50,098 nucleotides of DNA, taken from the NCBI GenBank assembly GCA_937923625.1, contig CALDTV010000005.1, forward strand, positions 1 through 50,098, written 5' to 3'. Below the pieces are notes generated by a model. It saw nothing but the letters and a program-made list of their open reading frames with translations, made no database searches and had not been told where the DNA came from. Below, one piece after another: positions 8,442 to 17,244 of this stretch. Each line of letters opens with the position of its first letter. Position 1 is the first letter of the stretch. A program made the position numbers and the translations under genes. This stretch comes from an uncultured Alphaproteobacteria bacterium. GTDB taxonomy: Bacteria; Pseudomonadota; Alphaproteobacteria; Micavibrionales; Micavibrionaceae.

Positions 8442-9050
8442 ATGCATTGGCAACGCCTAGATCGCGACACCTCTGTCAAAGTGATAGATAGCGTCAAATC
8501 AGACGCCAATGCGGGCATGTTTTCAGCAGGCACGTCAGAGGTCAAACGCGCCCGTGCCTTGTTTTACAAAGATTATTTTATCTACCAAGTGACCAATTTC
8601 GCCTCCCTGCCCTCGTTTTCTTTCCAATATTTATCCGACGGTACGTTTTTCCATTATCTTGATGGCACAGAAGAGCCGATTCATATGGTAAATGACAAAG
8701 GTGCATTACAGCTGGATCGTCATAATATACTCGCTTATTTAGACTTTTATTTCGCCAATGTTAGCTTTGAAGAAGGTGACATCACCCTTATTGATAACCC
8801 AAACGACATGCCTATTCTTGACTCGTTGGGGCCCGATGCTTATGACGCGGTTTTTCGGGATCATACGCCACCATTGGTGCATGAAAATAACGGATTAGAC
8901 AGTTTTACCATCGAATCAGACCTTTATAATGAAGGTCAGCTTGTACGCGCAAAAATAGAGGTCTCCGCCAAAGGGCGCGTATTGATAAAAGAACAAAAAA
9001 TGATAATGCACGAAATGGTCGCCATGCGCGCCCCAGAAACAATGATGTAG
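8442..9050 (+). CDS. hypothetical protein, 202 aa
   Basis: Unrecognised soluble protein. The start at 8442 (MHWQRLDRDTS) is chosen because GGAGA lies at 8428-8432; the frame is open further upstream but that part encodes the hairpin at 8389-8420. The sequence is beta-rich with many aromatic residues (ALFYKDYFIYQVTNFASLP, FSFQYLSDGTFFHYLDG) and ends in strands rich in Lys and Val (VRAKIEVSAKGRVLIKEQK). There is no signal peptide or membrane helix. It is followed after 31 bases by the gene at 9082 on the same strand, so the two may be cotranscribed. Confidence 0.65.
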   Translation: MHWQRLDRDTSVKVIDSVKSDANAGMFSAGTSEVKRARALFYKDYFIYQVTNFASLPSFSFQYLSDGTFFHYLDGTEEPIHMVNDKGALQLDRHNILAYLDFYFANVSFEEGDITLIDNPNDMPILDSLGPDAYDAVFRDHTPPLVHENNGLDSFTIESDLYNEGQLVRAKIEVSAKGRVLIKEQKMIMHEMVAMRAPETMM

Positions 9051-9081
9051 AGATAAAAATCAGGGAATATTTTTTAAAAAG

Positions 9082-9675
9082 ATGAACACAGACACCACAG
9101 ATAATAACGGCGCAAACGAAGCAGGCAGCACCCTCAGAGAGGGTTTCGGTGACAAAGGCACAAATGTCAATGCAGGCATGGCTTATGGGCATCCGCATGG
9201 TGAGGCTATTATTGAGGGCGCAAAGGAAATATTGGGAGAATCAGAAACAGGTAGGAAACTTATCAGTGTTCAAACACATCACAACATTCCAATTCAAATT
9301 GTAAAAGGAGTTGGCGCCTCAGGATTCAACCCGCAATCAGGAGTAATTTATATACAAGTAACTCCCAAAACTAAACTAGCAACACCTGAAATCACTTTAG
9401 AGCTAGTAAAAGCATTAAGAGAAGCCGATCAAGAACTAATAGGTTTTACAGCCCCTGATCCGCAAAAAGACTTAATGGAGTATGCTACCGTTATGCACTC
9501 AAAGACATTGGATGCCATAGTATATATATGCACAGTAGTTAAGGAATTAACTAATTCTTCACATTATTCTGTTTTACTTGACACATTAGAGAAATTAGGG
9601 CATATTAATGTGTATAAGGCATATGAAGCCAATGCTTCGGAAGAAGAGTTATTTGACGCATATGCTGGTATTTAG
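9082..9675 (+). CDS. possible inactive relative of DUF6782-type metallopeptidases
   Basis: 197-residue soluble protein of uncertain family. From about residue 55 the layout GRKLI... IPIQIV ... GFNPQSGVIYIQV ... EITLELVKALREADQ resembles the DUF6782-type putative metallopeptidases as I recall them. There, a short strand region (substrate cleft, with residues written GYY/FDP.. and an I.L-type strand) is followed by a helix with LxHELRHAxQ. Aligned on L, R, A and Q, the zinc-binding His-Glu and second His are replaced: the helix reads LVKALREADQ. If the relationship holds, the protein cannot bind zinc through HExxH. The first 50 residues are polar and probably disordered. The small gene at 9693 follows after 17 bases. 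Confidence 0.5.
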   Translation: MNTDTTDNNGANEAGSTLREGFGDKGTNVNAGMAYGHPHGEAIIEGAKEILGESETGRKLISVQTHHNIPIQIVKGVGASGFNPQSGVIYIQVTPKTKLATPEITLELVKALREADQELIGFTAPDPQKDLMEYATVMHSKTLDAIVYICTVVKELTNSSHYSVLLDTLEKLGHINVYKAYEANASEEELFDAYAGI

Positions 9676-9692
9676 AAGAAAGGGTGTAGACT

Positions 9693-9872
9693 ATGAGTTA
9701 TCAAAAAACGGCATTAGGTCTTGGAAAAGCAGCAGAATTTACTATTGCTACTGCAGATGCAAGGCAATTTAGAAATCCAGTAGCTGCCACATTGCGTTCG
9801 AACTTAGGTAGAAGTTCCGCTCCAGTACAGGCCGCAACATTTGGTGTAAAGCCTGCTTTAGCACAGCGCTAA
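9693..9872 (+). CDS. small hypothetical protein, 59 aa
   Basis: Short open frame (MSYQKTALGLGKAAEF...) beginning 17 bases after the preceding gene, with GAAGAAAGGG about ten bases upstream as a ribosome site. It is Ala-rich and basic, with no membrane segment, and ends in GVKPALAQR-stop. A rho-independent terminator follows 20 bases later, which supports it as the last gene of an operon with the gene at 9082. No family was recognised. Confidence 0.5.
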   Translation: MSYQKTALGLGKAAEFTIATADARQFRNPVAATLRSNLGRSSAPVQAATFGVKPALAQR

Positions 9873-9892
9873 CTTCGATTAATATTTTTAGT

Positions 9893-9916
9893 AAAAGGCC
9901 TCATTTGGGGCCTTTT
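9893..9916 (+). terminator. rho-independent terminator
   Basis: Perfect 8-bp stem AAAAGGCC/GGCCTTTT with an 8-base loop (TCATTTGG), followed by GTTGTTT. It closes the plus-strand unit ending with the 59-aa gene. Confidence 0.8.
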
Positions 9917-9934
9917 GTTGTTTCTGGGGTTTAG

Positions 9935-10108
9935 AAAACACCCCCACCCCCTCTAAAATGACGAACAAACTGAGTAGGGGGAATCACATAAGGAAAACAA
10001 CGGGTTACCCCCCCCCTATTATCTAAAAAATTACTTTTATCGACCATTTCAGCCTAAAATCATCCTTTTTGGGCAAAAAATAGAATTAAGTAAAGCTCCA
10101 CCCCTACC
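9935..10108. other. gene-free stretch
   Basis: Part of the gap between the terminator at 9916 and the suf operon end at 10389. Runs of C (near 9941-9952 and 10005-10017) and AT-rich sequence. Nothing recognised apart from the repeats that follow. Confidence 0.4.
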
Positions 10109-10198
10109 CGTCATTGCGAGCACAGCGAAGCAATCTCGAGTAGTTTTCTGTAACTTCACAATAGATTGCCGCGTCGGCTTCGCCTTCTCGCAATGACG
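10109..10198. repeat. GTCATTGCGAG palindromic repeat, copy 1
   Basis: Left arm CGTCATTGCGAGCACAGCG...CAATCT and right arm AGATTGCCGCGTCGGCTTCGCC...CGCAATGACG form a long imperfect inverted repeat with about 25 bases between. Dispersed non-coding palindromes of this type occur in many bacterial genomes; mobility is not shown here. Confidence 0.8.
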
Positions 10199-10288
10199 AT
10201 AAAAAGGCTAACGCGTTAATCGCAAAACAAGATAAAAGTTAATATATGAACTTTATTATCACGCCGCGCACAAAGATCACCCTTCACC

Positions 10289-10372
10289 CGTCATTGCGAG
10301 CGCAGCGAAGCAATCTAGTGATTTGAAGGAAAAATTCTGCTTCGCCCCGTCACTTGGTTCCTCATAATAACG
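10289..10372. repeat. GTCATTGCGAG palindromic repeat, copy 2 (right arm decayed)
   Basis: Clear left arm (CGTCATTGCGAGCGCAGCG...CAATCT). The right arm is degenerate (ATTCTGCTTCGCCCCGTCACTTGG...), suggesting an older copy. It lies at the 3' end of the suf operon, just beyond sufA. Confidence 0.6.
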
Positions 10373-10388
10373 GGCACAGAATAAAAAA

Positions 10389-10742
10389 TTAACCTTTATC
10401 GGGACGATCCACAGTAAAGCTTTCACCGCATCCACAGCGGCCTGCTTCATTGGGGTTGGTGAACACGAATCCGGCGCTTAAGTCGCCCTCCTCATAGTCG
10501 ACAACCGTCCCAAACAACATCCAACTATGGATTTTAGGGATATAGAGCACCGCACCGCCCGCTTCGAACTTATCGTCCTGATCGAGCGTTTCATCTATCA
10601 CATGCTCCATTTTATAGCTATTGCCAGAGCACCCCGTGGTCGCCACAGTCAAACGCAACCCAACAGCATCTTTATTTAAGGCTGTTTTGGCTTTTATCTG
10701 TTCAATCGCCTTATCAGTGATTTGGACGGGATCTAAACTCAT
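10389..10742 (-). CDS. sufA: A-type Fe-S carrier protein (SufA/ErpA family)
   Basis: 117-residue HesB/IscA-type carrier that accepts Fe-S clusters from the SufBCD scaffold and passes them to apoproteins. The three conserved cysteines are Cys38 in TTGCSGNSYKM and Cys103/Cys105 in GRCGCGESF. Length is typical. It is the last gene of the suf operon, separated from sufT by 82 bases that contain repeat copy 3. Whether it is the orthologue of SufA, ErpA or IscA cannot be settled by motif; the name follows the operon. Confidence 0.9.
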   Translation of the reverse strand: MSLDPVQITDKAIEQIKAKTALNKDAVGLRLTVATTGCSGNSYKMEHVIDETLDQDDKFEAGGAVLYIPKIHSWMLFGTVVDYEEGDLSAGFVFTNPNEAGRCGCGESFTVDRPDKG

Positions 10743-10759
10743 TTTTTAGTCTTTCTCAT

Positions 10760-10821
10760 CGTCATTGCGAGGAACAAAGTGACGCGGCAATCTAGATTGC
10801 GTCGCTCCGCTCGCAATGACG
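10760..10821. repeat. GTCATTGCGAG palindromic repeat, copy 3
   Basis: Compact copy: CGTCATTGCGAGGAACAAAG...GCAATCT followed at once by AGATTGCGTCGCTCCGCTCGCAATGACG. It sits inside the suf operon between sufT and sufA, so it is transcribed and could form a strong hairpin in the mRNA. Confidence 0.85.
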
Positions 10822-10824
10822 CGG

Positions 10825-11286
10825 TTAAGTAAACATATTCAATTGTAATTTCGCGGTTTCTGCCATCATCGACGCATCCCATTGTGGATCCCATACGGTG
10901 TCCACATCAACGTGCCTGACGCCATCAATCGGCATAATCGCGCTTTGCACCCAGCCCGGCATATCTTGCGCCACAGGGCACGCAGGAGACGTTAAAGACA
11001 TTTCGACAAAAACGTCATGCTGACCATCGTCGGTTGGCTTTACCTCGACTTTATAAATCAAACCGAGCTCATAAATATTCACAGGGATTTCAGGGTCATA
11101 AATCTCTCTAATCGCCGCGACGATTAGGGGCGTTAAAGCATTATCACTTAATTTCACATGCGGCGGCATGGCGAGCTCGTCATATTCTTCGCCAACAGCG
11201 TTCTTTACCATGTCTTCATCGGCGACAGGGTTCATGACACTCATGTCTGGTGGCTGGCGTTTCGATTGTCCGTTTGCATCACTCAT
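10825..11286 (-). CDS. sufT: SufT/MIP18-type Fe-S assembly protein (DUF59)
   Basis: 153-residue protein whose C-terminal 100 residues are a DUF59/MIP18 domain: AAIREIYDPEIPVNIYELGLIYKV, the MSLTSPACPVAQDMP segment with the conserved Cys, and VDTVWDPQWD. SufT proteins help Fe-S cluster maturation under high demand. The N-terminal 45 residues are polar and less conserved. The start codon overlaps the sufS stop as ATGA (positions 11283-11286), so translation is coupled. Confidence 0.9.
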   Translation of the reverse strand: MSDANGQSKRQPPDMSVMNPVADEDMVKNAVGEEYDELAMPPHVKLSDNALTPLIVAAIREIYDPEIPVNIYELGLIYKVEVKPTDDGQHDVFVEMSLTSPACPVAQDMPGWVQSAIMPIDGVRHVDVDTVWDPQWDASMMAETAKLQLNMFT

Positions 11287-12536
11287 GACAGCATCTCCTT
11301 TGCTTTTTTGACGCCCTCAAGCAACGCTTGAACATCGTCCGAATTTGAATACAGCCCAAGTGACGCGCGTACTGTACCATCAATACCAAACCGCTCCATC
11401 AACGGCATACAGCAGTGATGCCCCGTGCGAACCGCAACACCACATTGATCAAGGATCATCGCAATGTCACTAATATGCGCCCAGTCAGCCGTAAAAGATA
11501 CAACGCCCACTTTATCAGGCGCAGTGCCGTAAAATTTAAGACCGTCAATTTGGTGTAAACCATCTGTCATTTGCGCCAACAAAACCTGTTCATGCGCCGC
11601 GATATTATCCATGCCAATATCAGATACGTAATCAATCGCTGCGCCGAGCGCAATGACTTCAGCAATGGCTGGCGTCCCTGCTTCAAAACGTGCCGCGCCA
11701 TCTTTAAAAGTTGTCTCATCTTTAAATGACACGCGCTCAATCATATCGCCCCCACCCTGATAAGGTGGCATATCGGCCAAAACATCACCGCGCACCCAAA
11801 GCGCTCCGACACCATTTGGCCCATAAATTTTATGCCCCGTAAAAGCAAAAAAATCACAACCAATTTCTTGCACATCTACTTGGTGATGAACAACAGATTG
11901 CGAACCATCAACAAGGACTTTAATATCAGGATTAAAACTCTTGACTGCATCAATGAAGCTATCGACTCTATTAATTGTGCCTAATGAATTTGATACATGT
12001 ACCAAACTAACAAGTTTTGTTTTCTCACCAATCAACGACATGAAGCCGCCAAAGCTTAATTTTCCTTCGTCGGTGACAGGTACAACTTTAATTTTAAAAT
12101 CAATTTCTTTGGCCAGTAACTGCCAAGGTACTATATTCGCGTGGTGCTCCATTTCAGAGAGAATGATTTCATCACCACGTTTTAAATTTGCCTTCGCCCA
12201 ACTTTGCGCGACAAGATTTATTGCCTCTGTGGTGTTACGGGTAAAAATAATTTCATCACTTGATGGCGCATCTATAAAGGCCGCAACCTTGCTACGAACC
12301 GCCTCAAACGCCGTCGTTGTTTCTTGCGAATACTGATAAAGACCACGATGAATATTGGCGTATCGCCCTTCATATAAAGTCTTAATCGCGTCCAAAACCA
12401 CACGCGGTTTTTGCGCCGATGATGCGCTATCCAAATAGCTAAGCGGTTTGCCGTTCATCTGCCCGTTTAAAATCGGGAAGTCATCACGGTAAACGCTCAT
12501 ATCAACGCTTTGATCTTTTGGTTGCGCCATGCCCAT
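11283..12536 (-). CDS. sufS: cysteine desulfurase SufS
   Basis: PLP enzyme that removes sulfur from L-cysteine and supplies it for Fe-S assembly. Motifs: SEMEHHANIVPWQ, VDGSQSVVHH, the PLP-binding Lys in FFAFTGHKIYGPNGVG, and the catalytic Cys in RTGHHCCMPLM followed by RASLGLYS, typical of group II (SufS/CsdA) enzymes. A second Cys directly follows the catalytic one. The start is ambiguous: ATG at 12536 overlaps the sufD stop as TAATG and is used here. ATG at 12530 (MAQPKDQ) has GGA nine bases upstream, and the frame is open to an ATG at 12548. About 410-420 aa, as expected. Confidence 0.95.
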   Translation of the reverse strand: MGMAQPKDQSVDMSVYRDDFPILNGQMNGKPLSYLDSASSAQKPRVVLDAIKTLYEGRYANIHRGLYQYSQETTTAFEAVRSKVAAFIDAPSSDEIIFTRNTTEAINLVAQSWAKANLKRGDEIILSEMEHHANIVPWQLLAKEIDFKIKVVPVTDEGKLSFGGFMSLIGEKTKLVSLVHVSNSLGTINRVDSFIDAVKSFNPDIKVLVDGSQSVVHHQVDVQEIGCDFFAFTGHKIYGPNGVGALWVRGDVLADMPPYQGGGDMIERVSFKDETTFKDGAARFEAGTPAIAEVIALGAAIDYVSDIGMDNIAAHEQVLLAQMTDGLHQIDGLKFYGTAPDKVGVVSFTADWAHISDIAMILDQCGVAVRTGHHCCMPLMERFGIDGTVRASLGLYSNSDDVQALLEGVKKAKEMLS

Positions 12537-13795
12537 TATTCCAACCATTCCGCGCTGCTGTTAGCATCACTTTGGTCAAGCCATTTGGAAACAATTAAGT
12601 TTGCCTGCTCACGCACATTTTTATCTGTGACACCTTCAATAACTTCATTAACAAAAGCTTGAATAAGAAGGTTACGTGCCTGCTTTTCGGGAATGCCGCG
12701 CGCACGAAGATAAAATAATGCGTCCTCGTCCAAACGCCCAGCCGTTGCGCCGTGGGAACATTTTACATCGTCCGCATAGATTTCTAATTCTGGTTTGGTG
12801 TTCATTGTTGCTTGCGATGACAACAACAAAGATTTTGCCATTTGATAACCGTCCGTTTTTTGTGCGATTTGATGGACATGAATTTTCCCTTGGAATGTAC
12901 CAACCGCTTTGTCGGTCGCGACAGAGCGATAATCCTGATAGGATTCACAATTTGGTTCTTGATGTTCAACCGTAATAGTTGTGTCGGCAATTTCTGATCC
13001 ATCGAGCATATTAACGCCGTTCAAACGACAGATGATATTTTCACCTTTTAAGTCGGCGTGAATTTGGTTGCGGCTTAAACCCGCGCCTGTCGTGATGGTG
13101 AAGGCTTCGTAATTTGCGCCCTCTTCCATTTCAATATGGGTGTTGTGCGTTATCACGCTCTCATCCGAGTTTTCTTGAAAACGATAATGGCGCAACGTTG
13201 CATTTTTTTCGATTTTAATTTGGCTAACAATATTCGCCCAATAACTGCGTGATCCGCTTTGATATTCAATGATCGTCATTTCCGCATTTTCACCAACGCG
13301 AATAATTTGACGCGGCACAATATAGTGTCCATCACGGCCAGTTTGCGTCACTTCCAAGGCGCTTGTTGTTTTTTTATCGGCAGGAACATCTACAATAAAA
13401 CCATCTTTTAAATAAGCATTTGCCGCTTGCCACAGCATCATATCACCATATTTATTATTGGATGGTGCTTCTGCTTCTAACATTTCGCGCACCCATTCAG
13501 GGCAATGCAACATACCTTTCGAAAAGCTGTAGGCATAATCCGTCATGCCGCTTAAATCCAATTCGGCTTCGTGATAGCGCAGTGACATTTTCTTTAACTT
13601 GGCATTTAGATTGGTATATTTCCAACGCTCTAATTTTGCCGTTGGCATGCCTGTTTCAATCACGGATAATTGCGCGCGCGTGCGCAACGCATTCACCCAT
13701 TCCGCAGACATCGGCGGTAATTTATCCCAATCAATAAGACCAATTTCCGCCGTGTCAGCACGGTAGCGCGGCTTAAATTTCGTAACAGCACTCAT
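12536..13795 (-). CDS. sufD: Fe-S cluster assembly protein SufD
   Basis: 419-residue component of the SufBC2D scaffold, built around a right-handed beta-helix. Family segments seen are KLERWKYTNL near residue 54, TDGYQMAKSLLLSSQATMNTKPELEIYADDVKCSHGATAGRLDEDALFYLRARGIPE (in parts, about residues 311-367) and the C-terminal QAFVNEVIEGV. The CSHGATAG box with its His is characteristic of SufD. The gene starts three bases after sufC and ends overlapping sufS, as expected for a tightly coupled operon. Confidence 0.95.
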   Translation of the reverse strand: MSAVTKFKPRYRADTAEIGLIDWDKLPPMSAEWVNALRTRAQLSVIETGMPTAKLERWKYTNLNAKLKKMSLRYHEAELDLSGMTDYAYSFSKGMLHCPEWVREMLEAEAPSNNKYGDMMLWQAANAYLKDGFIVDVPADKKTTSALEVTQTGRDGHYIVPRQIIRVGENAEMTIIEYQSGSRSYWANIVSQIKIEKNATLRHYRFQENSDESVITHNTHIEMEEGANYEAFTITTGAGLSRNQIHADLKGENIICRLNGVNMLDGSEIADTTITVEHQEPNCESYQDYRSVATDKAVGTFQGKIHVHQIAQKTDGYQMAKSLLLSSQATMNTKPELEIYADDVKCSHGATAGRLDEDALFYLRARGIPEKQARNLLIQAFVNEVIEGVTDKNVREQANLIVSKWLDQSDANSSAEWLE

Positions 13796-13798
13796 AAT

Positions 13799-14548
13799 TT
13801 ATGCCGCCTCTTTTGTGAACTCGGCATAGCCTTTTTTCTCTAGCTCAAGTGCAAGATCAGGGCCGCCAGATTTTACAATTTCACCATCCGCCAGCACATG
13901 CACTTTGTCGGGTTTAATGTAATCCAGCAAACGTTGGTAATGCGTAATGACAAGGAACGAACGGTTTTGCGCGCGCAAGGCATTAACGCCATCCGCCACA
14001 ATACGCAGCGCATCAATATCAAGGCCAGAATCTGTTTCATCAAGCACCGCAAATTTGGGTTCTAACATCGCCATTTGTAAAACTTCGTTTCGCTTTTTCT
14101 CTCCGCCAGAAAAACCAACATTCACGGCGCGTTTCATCATGTCATCCGAAATACCAAGCTCTTTACATTTTGATTTCATAAGCTTGAGCAAGCCGATTGC
14201 ATCCAGCTCTTCTTCATCGCGCGCTTTACGCACCGCATTTAAAGCAGTCTTAAGAAAAGTTGTCATTTGCACACCTGGAATTTCAACAGGATATTGAAAC
14301 GCCAGAAACAAGCCTGCCGCCGCGCGTTCATCTGGTTCCATTTCAAGAATATCTACGCCATCTAATTCGGCAGAACCATCGGTGACTTCGTAGCCATCAC
14401 GACCAGCCAGCACATAAGACAAGGTCGATTTACCCGCACCATTTGGCCCCATAATCGCATGGACTTCGCCATCGCCAATCGTGAGGTCCAAGCCTTTGAG
14501 GATTTCGTTACCGTCAATTTCGGCGTGAAGGTTTTTAATTTCAATCAT
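13799..14548 (-). CDS. sufC: Fe-S assembly ATPase SufC
   Basis: 249-residue ABC-type ATPase of the SufBCD complex. Walker A GPNGAGKST (residues 34-42), Q-loop FLAFQYPVEIPG (about 81-92), signature FSGGEKKRNE (about 146-155), Walker B FAVLDETDSGLD (about 166-177) and the H-loop LVITHYQRLLDYI are all intact. FSGGEKKR and DETDSGLD are specific to SufC among ABC ATPases. No membrane domain is encoded nearby, in line with its soluble scaffold role. The gap upstream to the next operon gene contains repeat copy 4. Confidence 0.97.
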   Translation of the reverse strand: MIEIKNLHAEIDGNEILKGLDLTIGDGEVHAIMGPNGAGKSTLSYVLAGRDGYEVTDGSAELDGVDILEMEPDERAAAGLFLAFQYPVEIPGVQMTTFLKTALNAVRKARDEEELDAIGLLKLMKSKCKELGISDDMMKRAVNVGFSGGEKKRNEVLQMAMLEPKFAVLDETDSGLDIDALRIVADGVNALRAQNRSFLVITHYQRLLDYIKPDKVHVLADGEIVKSGGPDLALELEKKGYAEFTKEAA

Positions 14549-14566
14549 GTTTTTACTTTCTTCGTT

Positions 14567-14626
14567 GTCATTACAAGGAGTTCAGCGACGCGGCAATCTC
14601 GATTGCTTCGCTTTGCTCGCAATGAC
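14567..14626. repeat. GTCATTGCGAG palindromic repeat, copy 4
   Basis: GTCATTACAAGGAGTTCAGCGACGCGGCAATCT followed by GATTGCTTCGCTTTGCTCGCAATGAC. It lies within the suf operon between the gene at 14634 and sufC. Confidence 0.8.
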
Positions 14627-14633
14627 ATTTATG

Positions 14634-14966
14634 TTAATTTTCCGTTTGCAATTTTTCTAACAACGCCAAATTATTTTTTGTTGATTGCCCTAGTGATTTT
14701 TGCGCCGCATCAAGCTTCGCGATCAAGCTTTTATCAACTTGTCTAAACTCATGAATACGCGCATGGAATTCATCTGCTGCCTTTGCATACACATCGGCAA
14801 CATGCTCTTTATTTTCTTCATTCATCGTAAAGGCTGTGCCATCATTCGTTGCCACGGCGGTTGTTTCCATTTCCATCCGCGCCACCAATTCCTCAGTAAT
14901 TTTTAACATTTCTTCCACCGCCTGACGCGGTTCACTTGATAATATTTTTTGTTCAGTCATTTTCAT
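14634..14966 (-). CDS. helical protein with weak FlgN resemblance
   Basis: 110-residue protein predicted almost wholly helical and coiled-coil-like. The pattern ELVARMEMETTAVATNDGTAF near residues 25-45, NEENKEHVADVYAKAAD near 49-65 and a C-terminal NNLALLEKL resembles small flagellar export chaperones of the FlgN type. The similarity is weak, and nothing flagellar is nearby. Two start codons are possible, at 14966 (MKMTEQK) or 14960 (MTEQK). It lies within the suf operon between the 106-aa gene and sufC on the same strand. A role in Fe-S assembly is possible by context only. Confidence 0.55.
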   Translation of the reverse strand: MKMTEQKILSSEPRQAVEEMLKITEELVARMEMETTAVATNDGTAFTMNEENKEHVADVYAKAADEFHARIHEFRQVDKSLIAKLDAAQKSLGQSTKNNLALLEKLQTEN

Positions 14967-14994
14967 TCTCTCTATTCTAGTTTCCCTTGGATGA

Positions 14995-15315
14995 TCATAA
15001 TCCCAAAAATAAATTATCTAAATTTTCACACCCCGTATTGCCTTCAGCTACCTCTCTCACTTTCCAGCCCCATTTAATTGCAACTTCTTTAGCGTGCTCA
15101 TAATCATCATGTATTTCACTTCCGACAAAGCACGATGTTTCCTTTCGACTAGCATCATATTGAATAATTTTAGCTTCCATTATTTCGCCATTACCATCGT
15201 GTATACTTAGTCCAACAAAAGGAGCGTAAGGAATTCTAATGAATTTATACGCCCAACAACCTAGTTCATGAGTTTTATTGTTACGATATATATGTTTTGA
15301 AAGCATGATCTTCAT
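14995..15315 (-). CDS. hypothetical protein in suf operon, 106 aa
   Basis: Unrecognised soluble alpha/beta protein. Its ATG overlaps the sufB stop as ATGA (15312-15315), so translation should be coupled to sufB. Several aromatic residues and four Cys (GCWAYKF, SCFVGS, GCENLDN among the segments) are present, but there is no CxxC motif. The [15 protein letters not shown] helix-strand segment near residues 75-90 and the preceding strands suggest a small compact domain. It is not part of known suf gene sets. Confidence 0.6.
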   Translation of the reverse strand: MKIMLSKHIYRNNKTHELGCWAYKFIRIPYAPFVGLSIHDGNGEIMEAKIIQYDASRKETSCFVGSEIHDDYEHAKEVAIKWGWKVREVAEGNTGCENLDNLFLGL

Positions 15316-16802
15316 CCAACACTCCCCTCCAAGCTAATCCCCACTAACTTCTGAGCCTCAACGGCGAACTCCATTGGAAGATGTTGCATGACGTCGCGGC
15401 AGAAGCCGTTGACGATGAGGGCCAAGGCTTCTTCTTCGGTGATACCGCGTTGCTGGCAGTAAAAGAGCTGATCTTCGCTAATTTTACTTGTGGTGGCCTC
15501 GTGCTCTAATTGCGCGCCCGGATTTTTTGTTTCGATGTAGGGCACAGTATGCGCGCCACATTGATCGCCAATCAAAAGCGAGTCACATTGTGTGAAGTTA
15601 CGCGCATTTTCTGCGCCAGCCATGATCTTGACTTGACCGCGATAGGTTTGGTCAGAACGGCCTGCGCTAATGCCTTTTGAAATGATACGGCTTTTTGTGT
15701 TTTTGCCCATATGAATCATTTTTGTGCCCGTATCGGCTTGTTGCATATTATTGGTGATCGCCACAGAATAAAATTCACCTTGGGAATTATCACCTTTTAA
15801 TATGCAGGATGGGTATTTCCATGTAATCGCAGAACCCGTTTCCACTTGTGTCCATGAAATTTTTGAATTCACGCCTTCACATAAGCCACGTTTGGTCACA
15901 AAATTATAAATGCCGCCTTTTCCGTTTTCATCGCCCGGATACCAATTTTGGACGGTGGAATATTTGATCTCCGCATCGTCATGCGCGATGAGTTCAACAC
16001 ACGCCGCGTGGAGTTGATTTTCATCCCGCATGGGGGCGGTACATCCCTCAAGGTAAGACACGTAAGATCCTTTATCGGCGATAATCAATGTGCGTTCAAA
16101 CTGCCCCGTGTTAATCGCGTTCATGCGAAAATAAGTCGACAACTCCATCGGGCAACGCACGCCTGGTGGGATGTAAACGAATGAGCCATCGGTAAAACAC
16201 GCCGTGTTCAAACACGCATGTTTATTGTCCGCCATCGGAATGACCGAGCAAAGATATTTCTTCACTAATTCAGGATGCTCACGAATAGCTTCGGATATGG
16301 AGCAGAAAATCACGCCGACTTCTTCAAGGGATTTTTTGAATGTCGTCCCCACAGAAACGGAGTCAAACACCGCATCCACAGCCACCTGTGGCGCGCCTTC
16401 TACGCCCGCCAATACTTCTTGTTCTTTTAGAGAAATGCCTAACTTCGCGTAGGTCTCTAGCAATTTTGGGTCAACCTCGTCTAGAGACTTTGGCGCCGCT
16501 GTCATGCTTTTTGGCTGCGCGTAATAATAAGCGTCTTGGTAATCAATCTCTGGGAAATCTACTTTTGCCCAATCTGGTTCTGGCATCGTTAACCAATGAT
16601 TGTATGCTTTCAAACGAAGCTCCAGCATCCATTCTGGCTCTTCTTTTTTGGCAGAGATTAGGCGGATAATGTCTTCGTTAATCCCCTTCGGCGCATATTC
16701 CATTTCGATATCAGTTTCGAAGCCAGCACTATATGAGCCAAGGCTTTGTACCGTATCAATTGTTTCTTGATCAATATGGGATGATTGTGATGTTTCAGAC
16801 AT
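15312..16802 (-). CDS. sufB: Fe-S cluster assembly scaffold SufB
   Basis: 496-residue scaffold subunit on which the nascent Fe-S cluster is built with SufC and SufD. Hallmarks are [26 protein letters not shown]-type N-terminus (in parts, residues 36-61), [28 protein letters not shown], and the C-terminal block [22 protein letters not shown] followed by [21 protein letters not shown]. That block carries the conserved cluster-site Cys and Glu region. The ATG overlaps the stop of the upstream Rrf2 regulator (TAATG at 16802), so regulator and scaffold are coupled. Confidence 0.97.
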   Translation of the reverse strand: MSETSQSSHIDQETIDTVQSLGSYSAGFETDIEMEYAPKGINEDIIRLISAKKEEPEWMLELRLKAYNHWLTMPEPDWAKVDFPEIDYQDAYYYAQPKSMTAAPKSLDEVDPKLLETYAKLGISLKEQEVLAGVEGAPQVAVDAVFDSVSVGTTFKKSLEEVGVIFCSISEAIREHPELVKKYLCSVIPMADNKHACLNTACFTDGSFVYIPPGVRCPMELSTYFRMNAINTGQFERTLIIADKGSYVSYLEGCTAPMRDENQLHAACVELIAHDDAEIKYSTVQNWYPGDENGKGGIYNFVTKRGLCEGVNSKISWTQVETGSAITWKYPSCILKGDNSQGEFYSVAITNNMQQADTGTKMIHMGKNTKSRIISKGISAGRSDQTYRGQVKIMAGAENARNFTQCDSLLIGDQCGAHTVPYIETKNPGAQLEHEATTSKISEDQLFYCQQRGITEEEALALIVNGFCRDVMQHLPMEFAVEAQKLVGISLEGSVG

Positions 16803-17221
16803 TATACGTTACCCATCATTTGTTTAAGCGATACATTTTCAAGCGCGGCTTGCATGGCTTGGTTCACGGGATTCCATTGCCCCTTCATGGCGCAATCATT
16901 GGCGCGATCACAACAATCACTGCCCTCATCCACGCAAGCCGTTAAAGCGATTGGCCCATCCGTCGCAACAATAACATGTGCCATATTGATATGATCAGGT
17001 GATTGATTAAGTTGATACCCCCCATTCATACCCCGAGTGGAAGTGACAATGTCTTTTCGCGCCAATAATTTTAATATTTTGGAGACGGTTGGCTCAGGTA
17101 GCTTCGTGCTTTCCGCTAAGCCAGAAGCGCTTAACATTTGATCCTTGGATATTTCCTGACGTGTGGCCATTTCAGCCAAAATAATCACGGCATAATCTGT
17201 CATTTTTGAGAGTTTAATCAT
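16802..17221 (-). CDS. Rrf2-family Fe-S-responsive regulator of the suf operon
   Basis: 139-residue winged-helix repressor of the Rrf2 family (IscR/SufR-like). The DNA-binding part reads [13 protein letters not shown] ... [31 protein letters not shown] (in parts, residues 7-71). Cys96, Cys103, Cys104 and Cys110 in [16 protein letters not shown], followed by a conserved Trp, are the likely cluster ligands. As the first gene of the suf operon it probably senses cluster status and represses its own promoter. Candidate operator arms lie at 17245-17311. Confidence 0.9.
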   Translation of the reverse strand: MIKLSKMTDYAVIILAEMATRQEISKDQMLSASGLAESTKLPEPTVSKILKLLARKDIVTSTRGMNGGYQLNQSPDHINMAHVIVATDGPIALTACVDEGSDCCDRANDCAMKGQWNPVNQAMQAALENVSLKQMMGNV

Positions 17222-17244
17222 AGTTTTGCGAATGATTCTTAATT

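Noticed and set aside
14634-14966. Firm naming of the gene as flgN
   Set aside because: The similarity is limited to a helical pattern and no flagellar gene is near.
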